Source: Celerinatantimonas diazotrophica (GTDB taxonomy: Bacteria > Pseudomonadota > Gammaproteobacteria > Enterobacterales > Celerinatantimonadaceae). From it: a stretch of 64,000 nucleotides of DNA. The position numbers were made by a program, and so were the translations under genes. Below the pieces are notes generated by a model. That model searched no databases. It saw only the letters and a list, made by a program, of their open reading frames with translations, and was not told the origin of the DNA. The DNA lies in assembly GCF_004339545.1 (NCBI RefSeq), contig NZ_SMGD01000018.1:1-64000 (forward strand), given 5' to 3'. This document shows positions 1-9,894 of this stretch, piece by piece (the first letter of the stretch is position 1; the number at the start of each line of letters is the position of its first letter).

Positions 1-1
1 C

Positions 2-148
2 TATAAGTATCGACATCTGGTTGAGAATGCTTTCGCAAGGATTAAGCACTTTCGTTCTATATCAACGAGATATGACAAGTTAGCAAGGAATTACGCCAGT
101 ATGGTATCACTAGCATTTACGATAATGTGGCTACCGATGTATTGCTGA
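2..148 (+). pseudogene. C-terminal end of an IS5-type DDE transposase, cut by the window edge
   Basis: The second reading frame is open from the left edge to a TGA and encodes about 48 residues. The segment RHLVENAFARIKHFRSISTR followed by YDK resembles the end of the DDE domain in IS5-group transposases, where the last catalytic Glu lies in the VENAF motif. The frame ends 31 bp before a terminal inverted repeat. Only the 3' end is visible, so the copy may be intact outside the window; it is listed here as partial rather than proven broken. Confidence 0.75.
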
Positions 149-183
149 ATAAAATATGTACAGCAAAGATCAACAGTCCCTAG
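149..183 (+). mobile_element. Right terminal inverted repeat of the IS5-type element, with CTAG target site
   Basis: The tail AAAGATCAACAGTCC ends at base 179 and is followed by CTAG (180-183). The same end, with one base changed, bounds the miniature element at 30822-31078, which is also flanked by CTAG. CTAR-type 4-bp duplications are known for IS5 relatives. The left end lies outside the window, so the duplication here cannot be confirmed. Confidence 0.7.
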
Positions 184-274
184 TAATTGTTTGATTTGTC
201 CCCATCTTATTTAAAGTTATCTTATGAATTTTTAGTTTATCTAGTAACAGCCATTTCGTTTAAAGGAGAAGTGA

Positions 275-925
275 ATGCGACCTTTAGTGGTGGGAGCCAA
301 TGGCCAAATTGGTCGGCAGTTAATCAATCAACTCCCTTTGTTTGGCCATCAGTGTACAGCAATGGTGCGCTCGAGTGAGCAATTCCAACAGCTTGAAGAA
401 CAAGGCGTTGCGGCAATTTGTGCGTCGCTTGATGATACAACCGAACATCTGACTGAAGTCATTAAAGGCCATGATAGCGTCATTTTTACTGCTGGATCTG
501 GTGCTAAAACAGGGGCCGAGCAAACATTGCTTATCGATCTTGATGGTGCAGTTAAAGTGATGCAAGCAGCTGTTGTGGCAGGAGTAGAGCATTTTGTGAT
601 GGTCAGTGCCATCGGCGCTAACCAACGAGAACGCTGGAGTGAAGCTCTCAAACCCTATTATGTGGCGAAACATTACGCCGACAGGGAGCTGATTCGAAGT
701 GGCTTAAATTATACAATTATCCGGCCAGGTCGATTAATTAATGGGCCTGCTACGGGTCAGGTAATGATTGCCTCTGAGATTTGTCATGAGGGGACCATTG
801 CTCGCGCGGATGTCGCCTCAGTGATATGTACAGTGCTGGGAGATAAACACTTTTATGCTCACGACTTTGACTTATTAGCAGGTAAAGATGATATTCAACA
901 GGCTCTGGAAGGACTGTTATCGTGA
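275..925 (+). CDS. NAD(P)-binding atypical SDR (NmrA/YwnB-like)
   Basis: This 216-aa protein has a Rossmann fold with a glycine motif GANGQIG at residues 7-13. It contains VMVSAIGA near residue 110 and YYVAKHYAD near 127-135, the positions of the Ser and the Tyr/Lys-like residues in atypical SDRs. The family binds NAD(P)(H) and is often annotated as NAD(P)H-binding protein; the substrate is unknown. The ATG has an AAGGAG ribosome site 8 bp upstream. It stands alone, between the IS end and a bidirectional terminator. Family assignment is firm; the reaction is not. Confidence 0.8.
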   Translation: MRPLVVGANGQIGRQLINQLPLFGHQCTAMVRSSEQFQQLEEQGVAAICASLDDTTEHLTEVIKGHDSVIFTAGSGAKTGAEQTLLIDLDGAVKVMQAAVVAGVEHFVMVSAIGANQRERWSEALKPYYVAKHYADRELIRSGLNYTIIRPGRLINGPATGQVMIASEICHEGTIARADVASVICTVLGDKHFYAHDFDLLAGKDDIQQALEGLLS

Positions 926-946
926 TTTGGCTTGATTCAAAGATTA

Positions 947-978
947 AAAAAGGCCCAATGATTCATGTTGGGCTTTTC
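947..978. terminator. Bidirectional rho-independent terminator
   Basis: The stem GCCCAA (953-958) pairs with TTGGGC (968-973). Runs of A on the left and T on the right let it serve both the SDR gene and the leftward gene ending at 1022. Confidence 0.75.
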
Positions 979-1021
979 TATTCATTGAGTGGGCAAAGAA
1001 ATCGATAACAAGTAATGCAGG

Positions 1022-1792
1022 TTACCATTTTTTCTTCGGCTGGAAGAGCATATCCAGTTCGTCTTGCTCTTTGAGGTCTTTTGCTTTTTCTTCTTTTTGT
1101 TGGGTCTGAACTTTTTTTAATCGCTCACTCATTTCATCATTCATTTGGTGCATGTACGCTAATCGCTGCTCTAAATATTCATCCCGATCGCTCAAATTGC
1201 TGACAATTGTAATCGCCTTATTGAGTAATTGTCGAGCCGTTCCCCACTGCCGGACTGCTTGTGATTCGGCTGCCCTTTTGATCGTATTTTCGATGTTTAC
1301 TTTTAAGGTCATCAATTCAAGACGGCGATCTTCAGCGACAAAAATGGGGGTTGCGATTCGCCCTCGAGAATGTTCTGAGCGAATGACTGCTCGAAGGCGT
1401 TTAATGACTTTAAGCATTTGTAATGCTTCGGTATCGTTATCAGGCATTCGCAAATGCGTTGGGCTTTCATAGTTCCGATTTTGGATTTGGGTCAATTGAT
1501 TTTGACTGGCGTTAAGACGCTCATGTAGCCCTTTTACTTCGGGATCAATTTTTTTTATTTGCTCTAATGCGTACATGATCCGTTTATGTAATACGGTCAT
1601 CATTTCTTTTGAATAGGGTATGCGTGCTGAATTTAGCAACAAATCTTCACTCTCGCTAATAATCACTTTTTGTCGTGAAATAGCGATCCGCTGGTCGGCT
1701 TGTTGTTTCTGTTTATATTGCAGAGCAATGTTATACCCGATCACCAGAAATAACAGGACGCCAATTGCAATTAACACCAGTGTGAAAATCAT
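1022..1792 (-). CDS. Membrane-anchored coiled-coil protein of unknown function
   Basis: The 256-aa product has one N-terminal membrane segment (about residues 2-24) followed by a long, charged, Gln/Glu/Lys-rich helical region with heptad character, including predicted coiled coils around 95-125 and 205-245. The C-terminus is very basic (PKKKW). No catalytic motif is visible. It begins 28 bp after the histidine-kinase gene upstream and shares its strand, so the two probably form an operon divergent from cysB. Similar proteins next to cysB in Vibrio and Shewanella are sometimes labelled DNA-repair ATPase, but I see no nucleotide-binding motif to support that. Confidence 0.65.
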   Translation of the reverse strand: MIFTLVLIAIGVLLFLVIGYNIALQYKQKQQADQRIAISRQKVIISESEDLLLNSARIPYSKEMMTVLHKRIMYALEQIKKIDPEVKGLHERLNASQNQLTQIQNRNYESPTHLRMPDNDTEALQMLKVIKRLRAVIRSEHSRGRIATPIFVAEDRRLELMTLKVNIENTIKRAAESQAVRQWGTARQLLNKAITIVSNLSDRDEYLEQRLAYMHQMNDEMSERLKKVQTQQKEEKAKDLKEQDELDMLFQPKKKW

Positions 1793-1820
1793 AAAAGCTA
1801 GCTCAATCCCTCTGTAAAAT

Positions 1821-2513
1821 TTAAGGCAGATGCAAAGTAAAGATGCCGCCGCCTAAGTCTCCACCATTTGTTAAAGTAATTTCGCCGTGGCGATCCGCTT
1901 TATGATGCGCTTGTGCTGTCAATTGGGCAAAAAATAAACCTAGCCCGCTGTGGTTGCTGCTGCTTTTCCTCGGTTTTAGTGAAATATCTTGGACTGATTT
2001 GATTATATCACTATTAAAACCAATCCCATCGTCGAGAATACTTATTTCTAATTTGTTATCGGCCGTTTGGGCGATGATTTGAATATTTTTTTCCACAAAA
2101 CGAAGCGCGTTGCTGATTATATCATTGAGAGTGTAGGATATTAACTGATTGTCACAATACCAGAACAAATCTTCGTCACAAATAATTTCGATATTGATCC
2201 CTCTGCGCAGGGTCACCCAGTGAAAGCGAGCTTTAACATCATCGAGTAAATCACGAATAAACACTTCTTCGATATTAATTGCAAGGTTATTGCCTTGGTT
2301 TTTGTACATTGTCAGAGCTTGTGTGAGCATAATACTCATATGCTCAGATTGCTCGCGTAGATGGGTGAGTTCTTGCTGTCTCTCTGATTCGTTTGTATAA
2401 GTTTTATTTGCGATTGTTTCAATGGATTGGTTGAATAAAGTCAATTCATTCTTCATATCGTGAAGCGTTGTTGCCATAACTGCGGAAAGATCGAGAGAAT
2501 CAGTGCAATCCAC
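1821..2513 (-). CDS. Sensorless histidine kinase-like ATPase
   Basis: The 230-aa protein contains a phospho-acceptor-like motif LHDMKNEL (His about 18), an N box (NDIISNALRFVE), a G1 box (LDDGIGF) and a G2 box (GLGLFFAQL). This is the DHp plus HATPase_c core of a two-component kinase with no input domain and no membrane segment. No response regulator is adjacent. The start is GTG (2511-2513) with AAGG about 8 bp upstream; the first ATG, 12 codons later, would remove the helix before the His and has no ribosome site. It is probably co-transcribed with the coiled-coil membrane protein, which could supply the input. Confidence 0.7.
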   Translation of the reverse strand: MDCTDSLDLSAVMATTLHDMKNELTLFNQSIETIANKTYTNESERQQELTHLREQSEHMSIMLTQALTMYKNQGNNLAINIEEVFIRDLLDDVKARFHWVTLRRGINIEIICDEDLFWYCDNQLISYTLNDIISNALRFVEKNIQIIAQTADNKLEISILDDGIGFNSDIIKSVQDISLKPRKSSSNHSGLGLFFAQLTAQAHHKADRHGEITLTNGGDLGGGIFTLHLP

Positions 2514-2656
2514 TTTAGAAGCCTTTAAAATTGAGTTTTACCTAAGCAAGCTTAACGGGCATTGCTTAGAGCGTAAAGTTAATCATTAAAATAGTTGCAC
2601 CTGTAAGCAAAAAGGCAAGCCAGTGCGGCGGTTCATTTGACTACAAGTTGAAATAA

Positions 2657-3646
<990 letters not shown>

Positions 3647-3664
3647 CTCGCAATTCAATTGTCT

Positions 3665-5041
3665 CTAACACTCGATAATATTAACTGCTAGGCCTCCCCG
3701 GGCAGTTTCTTTATATTTAGTTTTCATATCTTTGCCGGTTTGCCACATGGTTCGAATTGCTTTATCGAGTGAAATGGCGTGCATTCCGGTCCCTCTCAGT
3801 GCTAAGCGGCAAGCATTAAGTGCTTTAATTGCCCCCATTGCATTGCGTTCAATGCAAGGTACTTGGACTAAACCACCAACGGGATCACAGGTTAAGCCTA
3901 AATTATGTTCGATGGCAATTTCAGCGGCGTTTTCAACCTGTTCGGCTGTTGCTCCCATAATCGCGGCAAGCCCAGCAGCGGCCATAGATGAGGCAACACC
4001 AACTTCACCCTGACAGCCAACTTCAGCGCCTGATATGGACGCATTTTGTTTATATAAACTGCCAATTGCGGTTGCGGTTAGGAAATAAGTCTGGCAATGA
4101 CTTGGCTCAAGTGGACGGATAAAACGGTTGAAATAAGCTAATGTTGCCGGGATGATTCCTGCTGCGCCATTGGTGGGGGCGGTCACAACTCGACCTCCTG
4201 AGGCATTTTCTTCACTCACTGCTAACGCATAGAGATTTACCCAGTCTAAGACATTGAGGGGGTCACCTGAAAGTTTTTCCATCGACTCGAGCTGTTGATA
4301 TAAAATAGGGGCCCGTCGTTTCACTTTTAGCCCACCTGGTAAGATTCCTTCATTTTGAATGCCTCGGTCAATGCACTGTTTCATCACCGTCCAAAGTTGT
4401 TTGCAATATTCATTAATCGTTTGTTTATCATGAAGTTGTTGTTCATTGGCGAGAACGACACTAGCAATACTCAGACCATTGGTTTCACAATGGCTTAACA
4501 GTTGTTCTGCACTCTTAAACGAGTAGGGCTCGCTCGCGGTAAATGATTCGGGCACAAGGTCATGGGGGCGATAATCTTCCGATGGGGTAATAAAGCCACC
4601 ACCGAGTGAAAAATAGGTTTTATCAATGCAACTGCCATCGCTGAATTGGGCATGAAATGTCATAGCATTATTGTGTCCGGGATGACTTTTACGGCGATGG
4701 AAACTAATCGTGCCTCGTCTTGCGAAGAAAATTGGATATTGAGCGATTAACTTCAGTTGCTGAGTTTTTTCAATAGCAGCTAAATAATCGTCAATTTTAT
4801 CACAATCGACACTTTGCGGCAGTTCACCTAAAAGTCCCAAGATAATCGCTTTCCCCGTGCCATGGCCTCGGCCGGTGGCTCCTAACGAGCCAAACAGCTC
4901 AATATGGAGCGTGGTTTGAGCATTAAACTGGGGTTGTTTGACAAGCCACTGGGCAAATTTTTCAGCGGCTAGCATGGGGCCGACGGTGTGCGAGCTTGAC
5001 GGGCCAATTCCAATGGAAAAAAGATCAAACACACTGATCAT
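3665..5041 (-). CDS. sdaA: L-serine dehydratase (L-serine ammonia-lyase)
   Basis: This single-chain 458-aa enzyme deaminates L-serine to pyruvate and ammonia using a [4Fe-4S] cluster. The family motif SSSHTVGPM is at residues 16-24. Cluster-ligand cysteines fit [15 protein letters not shown] and LNACRLAL near residues 343-396. Alpha and beta domains are fused, as in E. coli SdaA. The ATG has GAGG upstream. It lies 3 bp after nudL, reproducing the pabB-nudL-sdaA order of E. coli. Confidence 0.93.
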   Translation of the reverse strand: MISVFDLFSIGIGPSSSHTVGPMLAAEKFAQWLVKQPQFNAQTTLHIELFGSLGATGRGHGTGKAIILGLLGELPQSVDCDKIDDYLAAIEKTQQLKLIAQYPIFFARRGTISFHRRKSHPGHNNAMTFHAQFSDGSCIDKTYFSLGGGFITPSEDYRPHDLVPESFTASEPYSFKSAEQLLSHCETNGLSIASVVLANEQQLHDKQTINEYCKQLWTVMKQCIDRGIQNEGILPGGLKVKRRAPILYQQLESMEKLSGDPLNVLDWVNLYALAVSEENASGGRVVTAPTNGAAGIIPATLAYFNRFIRPLEPSHCQTYFLTATAIGSLYKQNASISGAEVGCQGEVGVASSMAAAGLAAIMGATAEQVENAAEIAIEHNLGLTCDPVGGLVQVPCIERNAMGAIKALNACRLALRGTGMHAISLDKAIRTMWQTGKDMKTKYKETARGGLAVNIIEC

Positions 5042-5044
5042 AAT

Positions 5045-5623
5045 TTACCTCGATGATGACAAATTTAGGCCTGTTAAACGGCAGGCTAATTGATATAAAA
5101 CAGCTGCGGTTGCTCCCCAGATAACACGATTATTCACTTCAATGAAGTCAATGACTCTTTTGTTTTGCCCATCTGAGGTCTTAAGGCGCAGATAATGCCT
5201 TGGTTGTAAAAAGGGATCTAGTGGTAAATGAAATATTTCTGTTACTTCAGCTGTATTGGGATACAGCTGAGGCTTATGTTGGAGTAATCCAACATAAGGT
5301 GTCATTGTAAATCGTTTGCCAGCATCTTGGTTAGGGAGTTTGGCAATTAATTTAACCTGATGTTGTTCAAGGCGAATCTCTTCATAAGCCTCACGAAGAG
5401 CTGTCACTGACAAATTATTATCTTCTGTTTCAAATCGTCCCCCAGGAAAAGCAAATTGACCTTTGTGATGGGCAAGCGTGTGGCTACGGCGAATAAAGAT
5501 TAATCGCCACTGCTGATTTTGCTTAAATACGGGCAGTAGTACGGCCGAGGCAATACGCTGTGGGCAATCATCCGTAATAGGGTAATCTGGTGTGAGAATA
5601 AGCTTCGATAGCCAATTTTGCAT
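5045..5623 (-). CDS. nudL: CoA pyrophosphatase, Nudix family
   Basis: The 192-aa protein carries the NuCoA signature upstream of the Nudix box (IRRSHTLAHHKGQFAFPGG, residues 45-62) and a Nudix core with ALREAYEEI at 75-83, which supplies the metal-binding Glu residues. Members hydrolyse CoA and its derivatives to phosphopantetheine and 3',5'-ADP. The start codon overlaps the pabB stop by one base (TGATG), which indicates translational coupling. Confidence 0.85.
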   Translation of the reverse strand: MQNWLSKLILTPDYPITDDCPQRIASAVLLPVFKQNQQWRLIFIRRSHTLAHHKGQFAFPGGRFETEDNNLSVTALREAYEEIRLEQHQVKLIAKLPNQDAGKRFTMTPYVGLLQHKPQLYPNTAEVTEIFHLPLDPFLQPRHYLRLKTSDGQNKRVIDFIEVNNRVIWGATAAVLYQLACRLTGLNLSSSR

Positions 5624-6975
5624 CAGGACAACGACTCCAGAACAGGAAGAATCTTAGCTAGTTTATCAAAACATTCTTGATATTCCTCATCTGCTTTTGA
5701 GTCTGCAACAATTCCGCCACCTGCCCAAACGTACAGTCTATCGTGGTGAGCAACTAAAGTTCGAATGGCAATATTGGTATCCATCTTTGCATTTTGACTG
5801 ATATAACCGATGGCACCACAATAGATGCTGCGTCGGTGCGGTTCTAGCTCATCAATAATTTCCATGGCTCGCACTTTCGGTGCTCCGGTGATTGACCCCC
5901 CGGGAAAACAGGCGTGAAGTAAATCTTCTGCTGTTAAATTATCATTTAATTTTCCAGTGACGGTGCTGACTAAATGATGAACCGCTTTAAAACTTTCAAT
6001 TGCAAACAATTTGGGAACCTGAACACTGCCGGGTTGGCTTACTTGCCCAATATCGTTACGCAACAGATCCACAATCATCACATTTTCAGCGCGATCTTTT
6101 ATCGAGTGAGACAGTTCATCAGCTAATTGCTGGTCTAAAGCAGGGTCTGAATGGCGGGGGCGGGTGCCTTTAATTGGTTTGGTTTCAATGTATTGCCCGT
6201 CTAACTTAATAAAGCGTTCGGGCGAAAGTGATAAAATTGTGCCTTGAGGAAAGTTCAGATAGGCGGCAAATGGTACCTGATTAGTCGATAGTAACTGCTG
6301 ATAGGCATAACGAAGATCGCCTTTAAAATTGCAATAGAATTGTTGCGTCATGTTTACTTGATAACAATCACCACTTTCGAGATATTCTTTGATTTGACCA
6401 ATACAGCTCTCGTATGCTCGTTGATCTAAACTGCCTTGCCAAGGGGAACATTTAGAAAATTCTTTGATTGGTTTTAAAGTGTGCTGATTGAGCCATTGCC
6501 AGCGCTGCTGAAGTTTTTGCCCCCCGTCATTTTGAGTCGTGTTAACGACCAAAGTTGTATTCTTGTCGATGCGATCAAAGATGAGAGCCCAGTCGTAGAG
6601 CCCTGTTAGCATATCAGGAAAATCGGGCAGATTACTTTTTGTCGCTGATGTCTTGGCTCGGCCCAATTCATAACCAAAGGCACCAACGAGTCCACCACAG
6701 AAGGGTAATTCACTTGTTTGTTCACTGCCAAGCCACTGTTGGCGCAATTGCTGACAGAGTAAAAATGGCTCTTCGGTCGTGGTATAACGGCCATTAGGTG
6801 TTTCGATAGTGGTAATTTGACCTGAAGTTTGCATTGCAACGATGGGATCGGCAACGGCAATGCTATAACGGTCATTGCCATTTCCGCTTGTTTGTAGCAA
6901 CTGGCTCCATTCTAGAGGGGCAATTTTCAACATGAAATCTTGCAGCGTAAAATCTATTTTTCTTTGAAAGATCAT
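5623..6975 (-). CDS. pabB: Aminodeoxychorismate synthase component I
   Basis: The 450-aa PabB makes 4-amino-4-deoxychorismate from chorismate with ammonia from PabA, the first committed step to p-aminobenzoate and folate. It has the anthranilate-synthase-type N-terminal domain and the chorismate-binding domain with KPIKGTRPR, DLLRNDIG, FPGGSITGAPK and AGGGIVADS. The KPIKGT lysine points to PabB rather than TrpE. It is the first gene of the leftward pabB-nudL-sdaA operon. The ribosome site before the ATG is weak. Confidence 0.92.
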   Translation of the reverse strand: MIFQRKIDFTLQDFMLKIAPLEWSQLLQTSGNGNDRYSIAVADPIVAMQTSGQITTIETPNGRYTTTEEPFLLCQQLRQQWLGSEQTSELPFCGGLVGAFGYELGRAKTSATKSNLPDFPDMLTGLYDWALIFDRIDKNTTLVVNTTQNDGGQKLQQRWQWLNQHTLKPIKEFSKCSPWQGSLDQRAYESCIGQIKEYLESGDCYQVNMTQQFYCNFKGDLRYAYQQLLSTNQVPFAAYLNFPQGTILSLSPERFIKLDGQYIETKPIKGTRPRHSDPALDQQLADELSHSIKDRAENVMIVDLLRNDIGQVSQPGSVQVPKLFAIESFKAVHHLVSTVTGKLNDNLTAEDLLHACFPGGSITGAPKVRAMEIIDELEPHRRSIYCGAIGYISQNAKMDTNIAIRTLVAHHDRLYVWAGGGIVADSKADEEYQECFDKLAKILPVLESLS

Positions 6976-7021
6976 TTTGTTAACTCAGTTATAGTATTGC
7001 CAAGTGACATAAAGAGGCGTT

Positions 7022-7126
7022 ATGCTGAACAATGGATGTAAGCACATTTGTTTAATTGGTGCGATTTGGACTGTTTTAGCGCTACTCGTATTAGCAGATT
7101 GGTTAGCCCGCCGTATTCAATTGTAA
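7022..7126 (+). CDS. Possible 34-aa single-pass membrane peptide
   Basis: A short frame starts with ATG 7 bp after AAGAGGC. It encodes a peptide with a hydrophobic helix (about residues 9-26, CLIGAIWTVLALLVLAD) and a basic tail (LARRIQL), the layout of small inner-membrane proteins. It is divergent from pabB and ends 190 bp before the fumarase gene. I recognise no family. Composition and ribosome site favour a real gene, but a frame this short can arise by chance. Confidence 0.4.
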   Translation: MLNNGCKHICLIGAIWTVLALLVLADWLARRIQL

Positions 7127-7316
7127 ACACTTTGTCGTTTTGGTGTTTGTGCCTCATCTGCGACATTGAAAGCATGTTAGATTGACCTTCATTCAGTGAT
7201 AACAAGTCAATGGACTAAAGATATTGCTAATATATAAAGAGGCGTCTGAGTGAAGTCAAATGATTAACTTAGTTGATTGGTATCCAAAATCCCTACTTTA
7301 AAAAGGAGACGTTGCT

Positions 7317-8834
7317 ATGACGGTCATCCAAAAACAAGATCTGGTTGAGAGTATTGCAGATGCATTGCAATTCATCTCTTATTATCATCCTGCTGATTTT
7401 ATTCAGGCAATGAACGAAGCCTATGAAAAAGAACTTAATCCGGCAGCGAAAGATGCTATCGCTCAAATATTAATTAATTCGCGTATGTCTGCTCAAGGGC
7501 ATCGACCAATGTGTCAAGATACCGGAATCGTGACGGTATTTGTCAAAGTTGGGATGCAAGTGCGATTTGATTTTGATCAGTCCTTACAAAGTGTTATTGA
7601 TGAAGGGGTGAGCAAAGCTTATAAGAGCAGTGATAACCCGCTACGTAAATCGATCGTCGAAGATCCGGCCGGGACACGAAAAAATACAGGAACGAACGCT
7701 CCGGCTGTGGTCCACACTGAATTAGTGGCTGGCGATAAAGTGGTGATAGAAATTGCCGCTAAAGGGGGCGGTTCTGAAAATAAAGCTAAATTAGCCATGC
7801 TCAATCCATCCGATGATATTGTTGAGTGGGTGGCAAAAGTGTTACCCACGATGGGAGCTGGTTGGTGTCCCCCAGGAATGCTAGGCATTGGCATTGGCGG
7901 AACTGCCGAGAAGGCAGCTGTGCTAGCTAAAGAGTCATTAATGGCATCGTGTGATATTCACGAGCTGAAAGAGCGTGGTGCTCAAACAACAGAAGAAAAA
8001 CTGCGTTTAGCTATTTATGACCGCGTCAATAAACTTGGTATTGGTGCGCAAGGGCTTGGAGGGTTAACCACAGTTTTAGATGTTAAAGTTAAATCTTTTC
8101 CAACTCATGCCGCCTCCAAACCGGTTGCACTGATTCCTAACTGTGCGGCAACCCGACATATTCATTTTGAGCTAAATGGGCATGGAGCGGCTGAATTTAC
8201 CCCGCCGGATATCAATTTGTGGCCTGAGGTTACCCAAGCGAGCGCAGGCGATGTAAAACGGGTAAATTTAGATGACATCGACGCAGAGCAAATTGCGACT
8301 TGGAAAGCAGGGGACACGCTGTTGCTCAATGGTAAGATATTAACTGGACGAGATGCAGCACATAAACGCATTCAGGATCTACTAGCGACTGGGAAACCGT
8401 TGCCTGATGGTGTTGATTTTAACGGACGGTTTATTTATTACGTTGGGCCGGTTGATGCGGTTGGCGATGAAGCGGTTGGCCCGGCTGGACCTACAACCTC
8501 AACACGGATGGATCAATTTACCCAAATGATGCTCGCCAAACTTGGTTTGCTGGGTATGATTGGTAAAGCTGAACGGGGCGAGCAAACAGTGCAACTGATT
8601 CGTGAGCATCAAGCCGTTTATTTAATGGCTGTTGGCGGGGCGGCTTATCTTGTTTCCAAAGCGATTAAAAAAGCTCGGGTTGTTGCGTTTGAAGATCTGG
8701 GTATGGAAGCGATTTATGAATTTGAAGTGAAAGATATGCCGGTAACTGTTGCGGTAGATTCGCGTGGTCATAATGTTCATGAGCAGGGCCCGGTGATCTG
8801 GCGTGGTAAAATTGCACAAATGCAACCATCTTAA
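7317..8834 (+). CDS. Class I fumarate hydratase ([4Fe-4S], single chain)
   Basis: The 505-aa enzyme joins the alpha and beta parts of iron-sulfur fumarase and interconverts fumarate and L-malate in the TCA cycle. Visible motifs include MCQDTG (Cys 66), a Gly-rich AAKGGGSENKA region, IPNCAATRHIHF and GPTTSTRMDQF, with the cysteines serving as cluster ligands. It is shorter than E. coli FumA (548 aa). The ribosome site is AAGGAG. It is monocistronic, closed by a strong terminator. A related hydro-lyase substrate cannot be fully excluded. Confidence 0.88.
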   Translation: MTVIQKQDLVESIADALQFISYYHPADFIQAMNEAYEKELNPAAKDAIAQILINSRMSAQGHRPMCQDTGIVTVFVKVGMQVRFDFDQSLQSVIDEGVSKAYKSSDNPLRKSIVEDPAGTRKNTGTNAPAVVHTELVAGDKVVIEIAAKGGGSENKAKLAMLNPSDDIVEWVAKVLPTMGAGWCPPGMLGIGIGGTAEKAAVLAKESLMASCDIHELKERGAQTTEEKLRLAIYDRVNKLGIGAQGLGGLTTVLDVKVKSFPTHAASKPVALIPNCAATRHIHFELNGHGAAEFTPPDINLWPEVTQASAGDVKRVNLDDIDAEQIATWKAGDTLLLNGKILTGRDAAHKRIQDLLATGKPLPDGVDFNGRFIYYVGPVDAVGDEAVGPAGPTTSTRMDQFTQMMLAKLGLLGMIGKAERGEQTVQLIREHQAVYLMAVGGAAYLVSKAIKKARVVAFEDLGMEAIYEFEVKDMPVTVAVDSRGHNVHEQGPVIWRGKIAQMQPS

Positions 8835-8854
8835 TGGCTGTGGAGTGATTAGGT

Positions 8855-8892
8855 AAGCGGGATAATTCTTTTTGAGGATTATCCCGCTTGTT
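8855..8892 (+). terminator. Terminator of the fumarase gene
   Basis: AAGCGGGATAAT pairs with ATTATCCCGCTT across an 11-base loop (8855-8889). The downstream T-run is weak, but the stem is long and perfectly paired. Confidence 0.65.
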
Positions 8893-8970
8893 GATGATTT
8901 TATCGGAAAATATTTAAGTTTGAAGCCATTCAATATATGATGCTTTGCGGTATATCTAGAATTTAATTAT

Positions 8971-9579
8971 ATGTGTCTGTTTAAAAATACGATTTACTCT
9001 TGTTTATCGATGCTAGCCTGCATGTGTGTATTATCAGGGTGCGTGACGACGCAATCGGTCCCAAAAGCAGTTCAGCATACTGCCACTTCGTCGAGCAATC
9101 CGATACAAACGCTCATGATTAGTCGTGATGAACGTTACCCTTTAGTCGTCGGGTCTTTGATTCGTTTTTCGCCACAGATGACACAAATGATAACGCATCA
9201 TAATACGGCTTTAAAACCCCACTATCAGTGGCTTGAATCACAGTTGCATTCACTTTTAAACTACCGTGGATTTATGGTCACTCCATCATCAGCAACCCTT
9301 TATTTTGCAGCGGCGCTCTATCATCCGCCATTACAAAAAAACACCGATTCATTAGCACGTATTTATCAGGCAAATCTTCAGCGTCCAGCGGGTCGTGAAG
9401 ATTTATCTTTACTGCTGCGGATTTATCGTCGGGGAGCGGTTGATCCTTTGTGGCAGGGAGCTGTTGATCACTATGCCATCCTTAAATCAGATGGGACTCT
9501 TGTGGTCGATTTAGCTAAATCACGGCGGATTTTAATAAGTTTGTTAAAGACCATTCCAATGCGCTCTTCAGCGCAGTAA
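8971..9579 (+). CDS. Predicted outer-membrane lipoprotein of unknown function
   Basis: The 202-aa product has a signal peptide ending in the lipobox LSGC (Cys about 24), followed by a Ser/Thr-rich linker. The mature domain contains SLLLRIYRRGAVDPLWQGAV and DGTLVVDLAKS, loosely reminiscent of DUF4136-type lipoproteins, which I cannot confirm. The residue after Cys is Val, which does not suggest inner-membrane retention. No good ribosome site precedes the ATG. The chemoreceptor downstream may be unrelated, because a 315-bp gap separates them. Confidence 0.6.
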   Translation: MCLFKNTIYSCLSMLACMCVLSGCVTTQSVPKAVQHTATSSSNPIQTLMISRDERYPLVVGSLIRFSPQMTQMITHHNTALKPHYQWLESQLHSLLNYRGFMVTPSSATLYFAAALYHPPLQKNTDSLARIYQANLQRPAGREDLSLLLRIYRRGAVDPLWQGAVDHYAILKSDGTLVVDLAKSRRILISLLKTIPMRSSAQ

Positions 9580-9654
9580 CATCGAGTTATAGCTTGCCCG
9601 TTGGTTTTCATAACTGGCGCTATAGCTCTGTTGGCCACGCTGTTTATAAATTTT

Positions 9655-9722
9655 TGAATAAAAAAAACCCAGCGACTGCGAAGTGCTGGGCTAAGGACTG
9701 TGTTTAATTGCTTGGCATAATA
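9655..9722 (-). ncRNA. Candidate orphan small RNA on the minus strand
   Basis: Reading leftward, the stem CCCAGC (9690-9685) pairs with GCTGGG (9673-9668) and is followed by eight U residues, a strong intrinsic terminator. On the plus strand the same hairpin lacks a T-run, so it is one-directional, yet no leftward gene reads into it. A plausible minus-strand promoter lies just upstream, with TTTTCA and TATTAT 17 bp apart. The predicted transcript is about 55-60 nt. It sits within the 315-bp gap between the lipoprotein and the chemoreceptor; the rest of the gap shows nothing else. Confidence 0.4.
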
Positions 9723-9894
9723 TAAGACTACGGCAAGTATGAAAAGTTCACCATACACTCAAAAAAAAGTGTTTTTTGTCGATAAAGTTTTGTAGCCCTT
9801 TGTTGGTAAGCCATAAAAATAAATAAATGTGGTTTAAAAAGGACCTCATTATAGATATATAAAGCGGATTTGGAATCTGCTAATTGGGGGAAAT

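Noticed and set aside
7020-7205. Minus-strand 61-aa frame upstream of pabB
   Set aside because: No ribosome site, mixed composition, and it lies opposite the better-supported plus-strand small membrane frame.
9471-9758. Minus-strand 95-aa frame overlapping the lipoprotein 3' end
   Set aside because: It overlaps a real gene and runs through the terminator hairpin; no family features.
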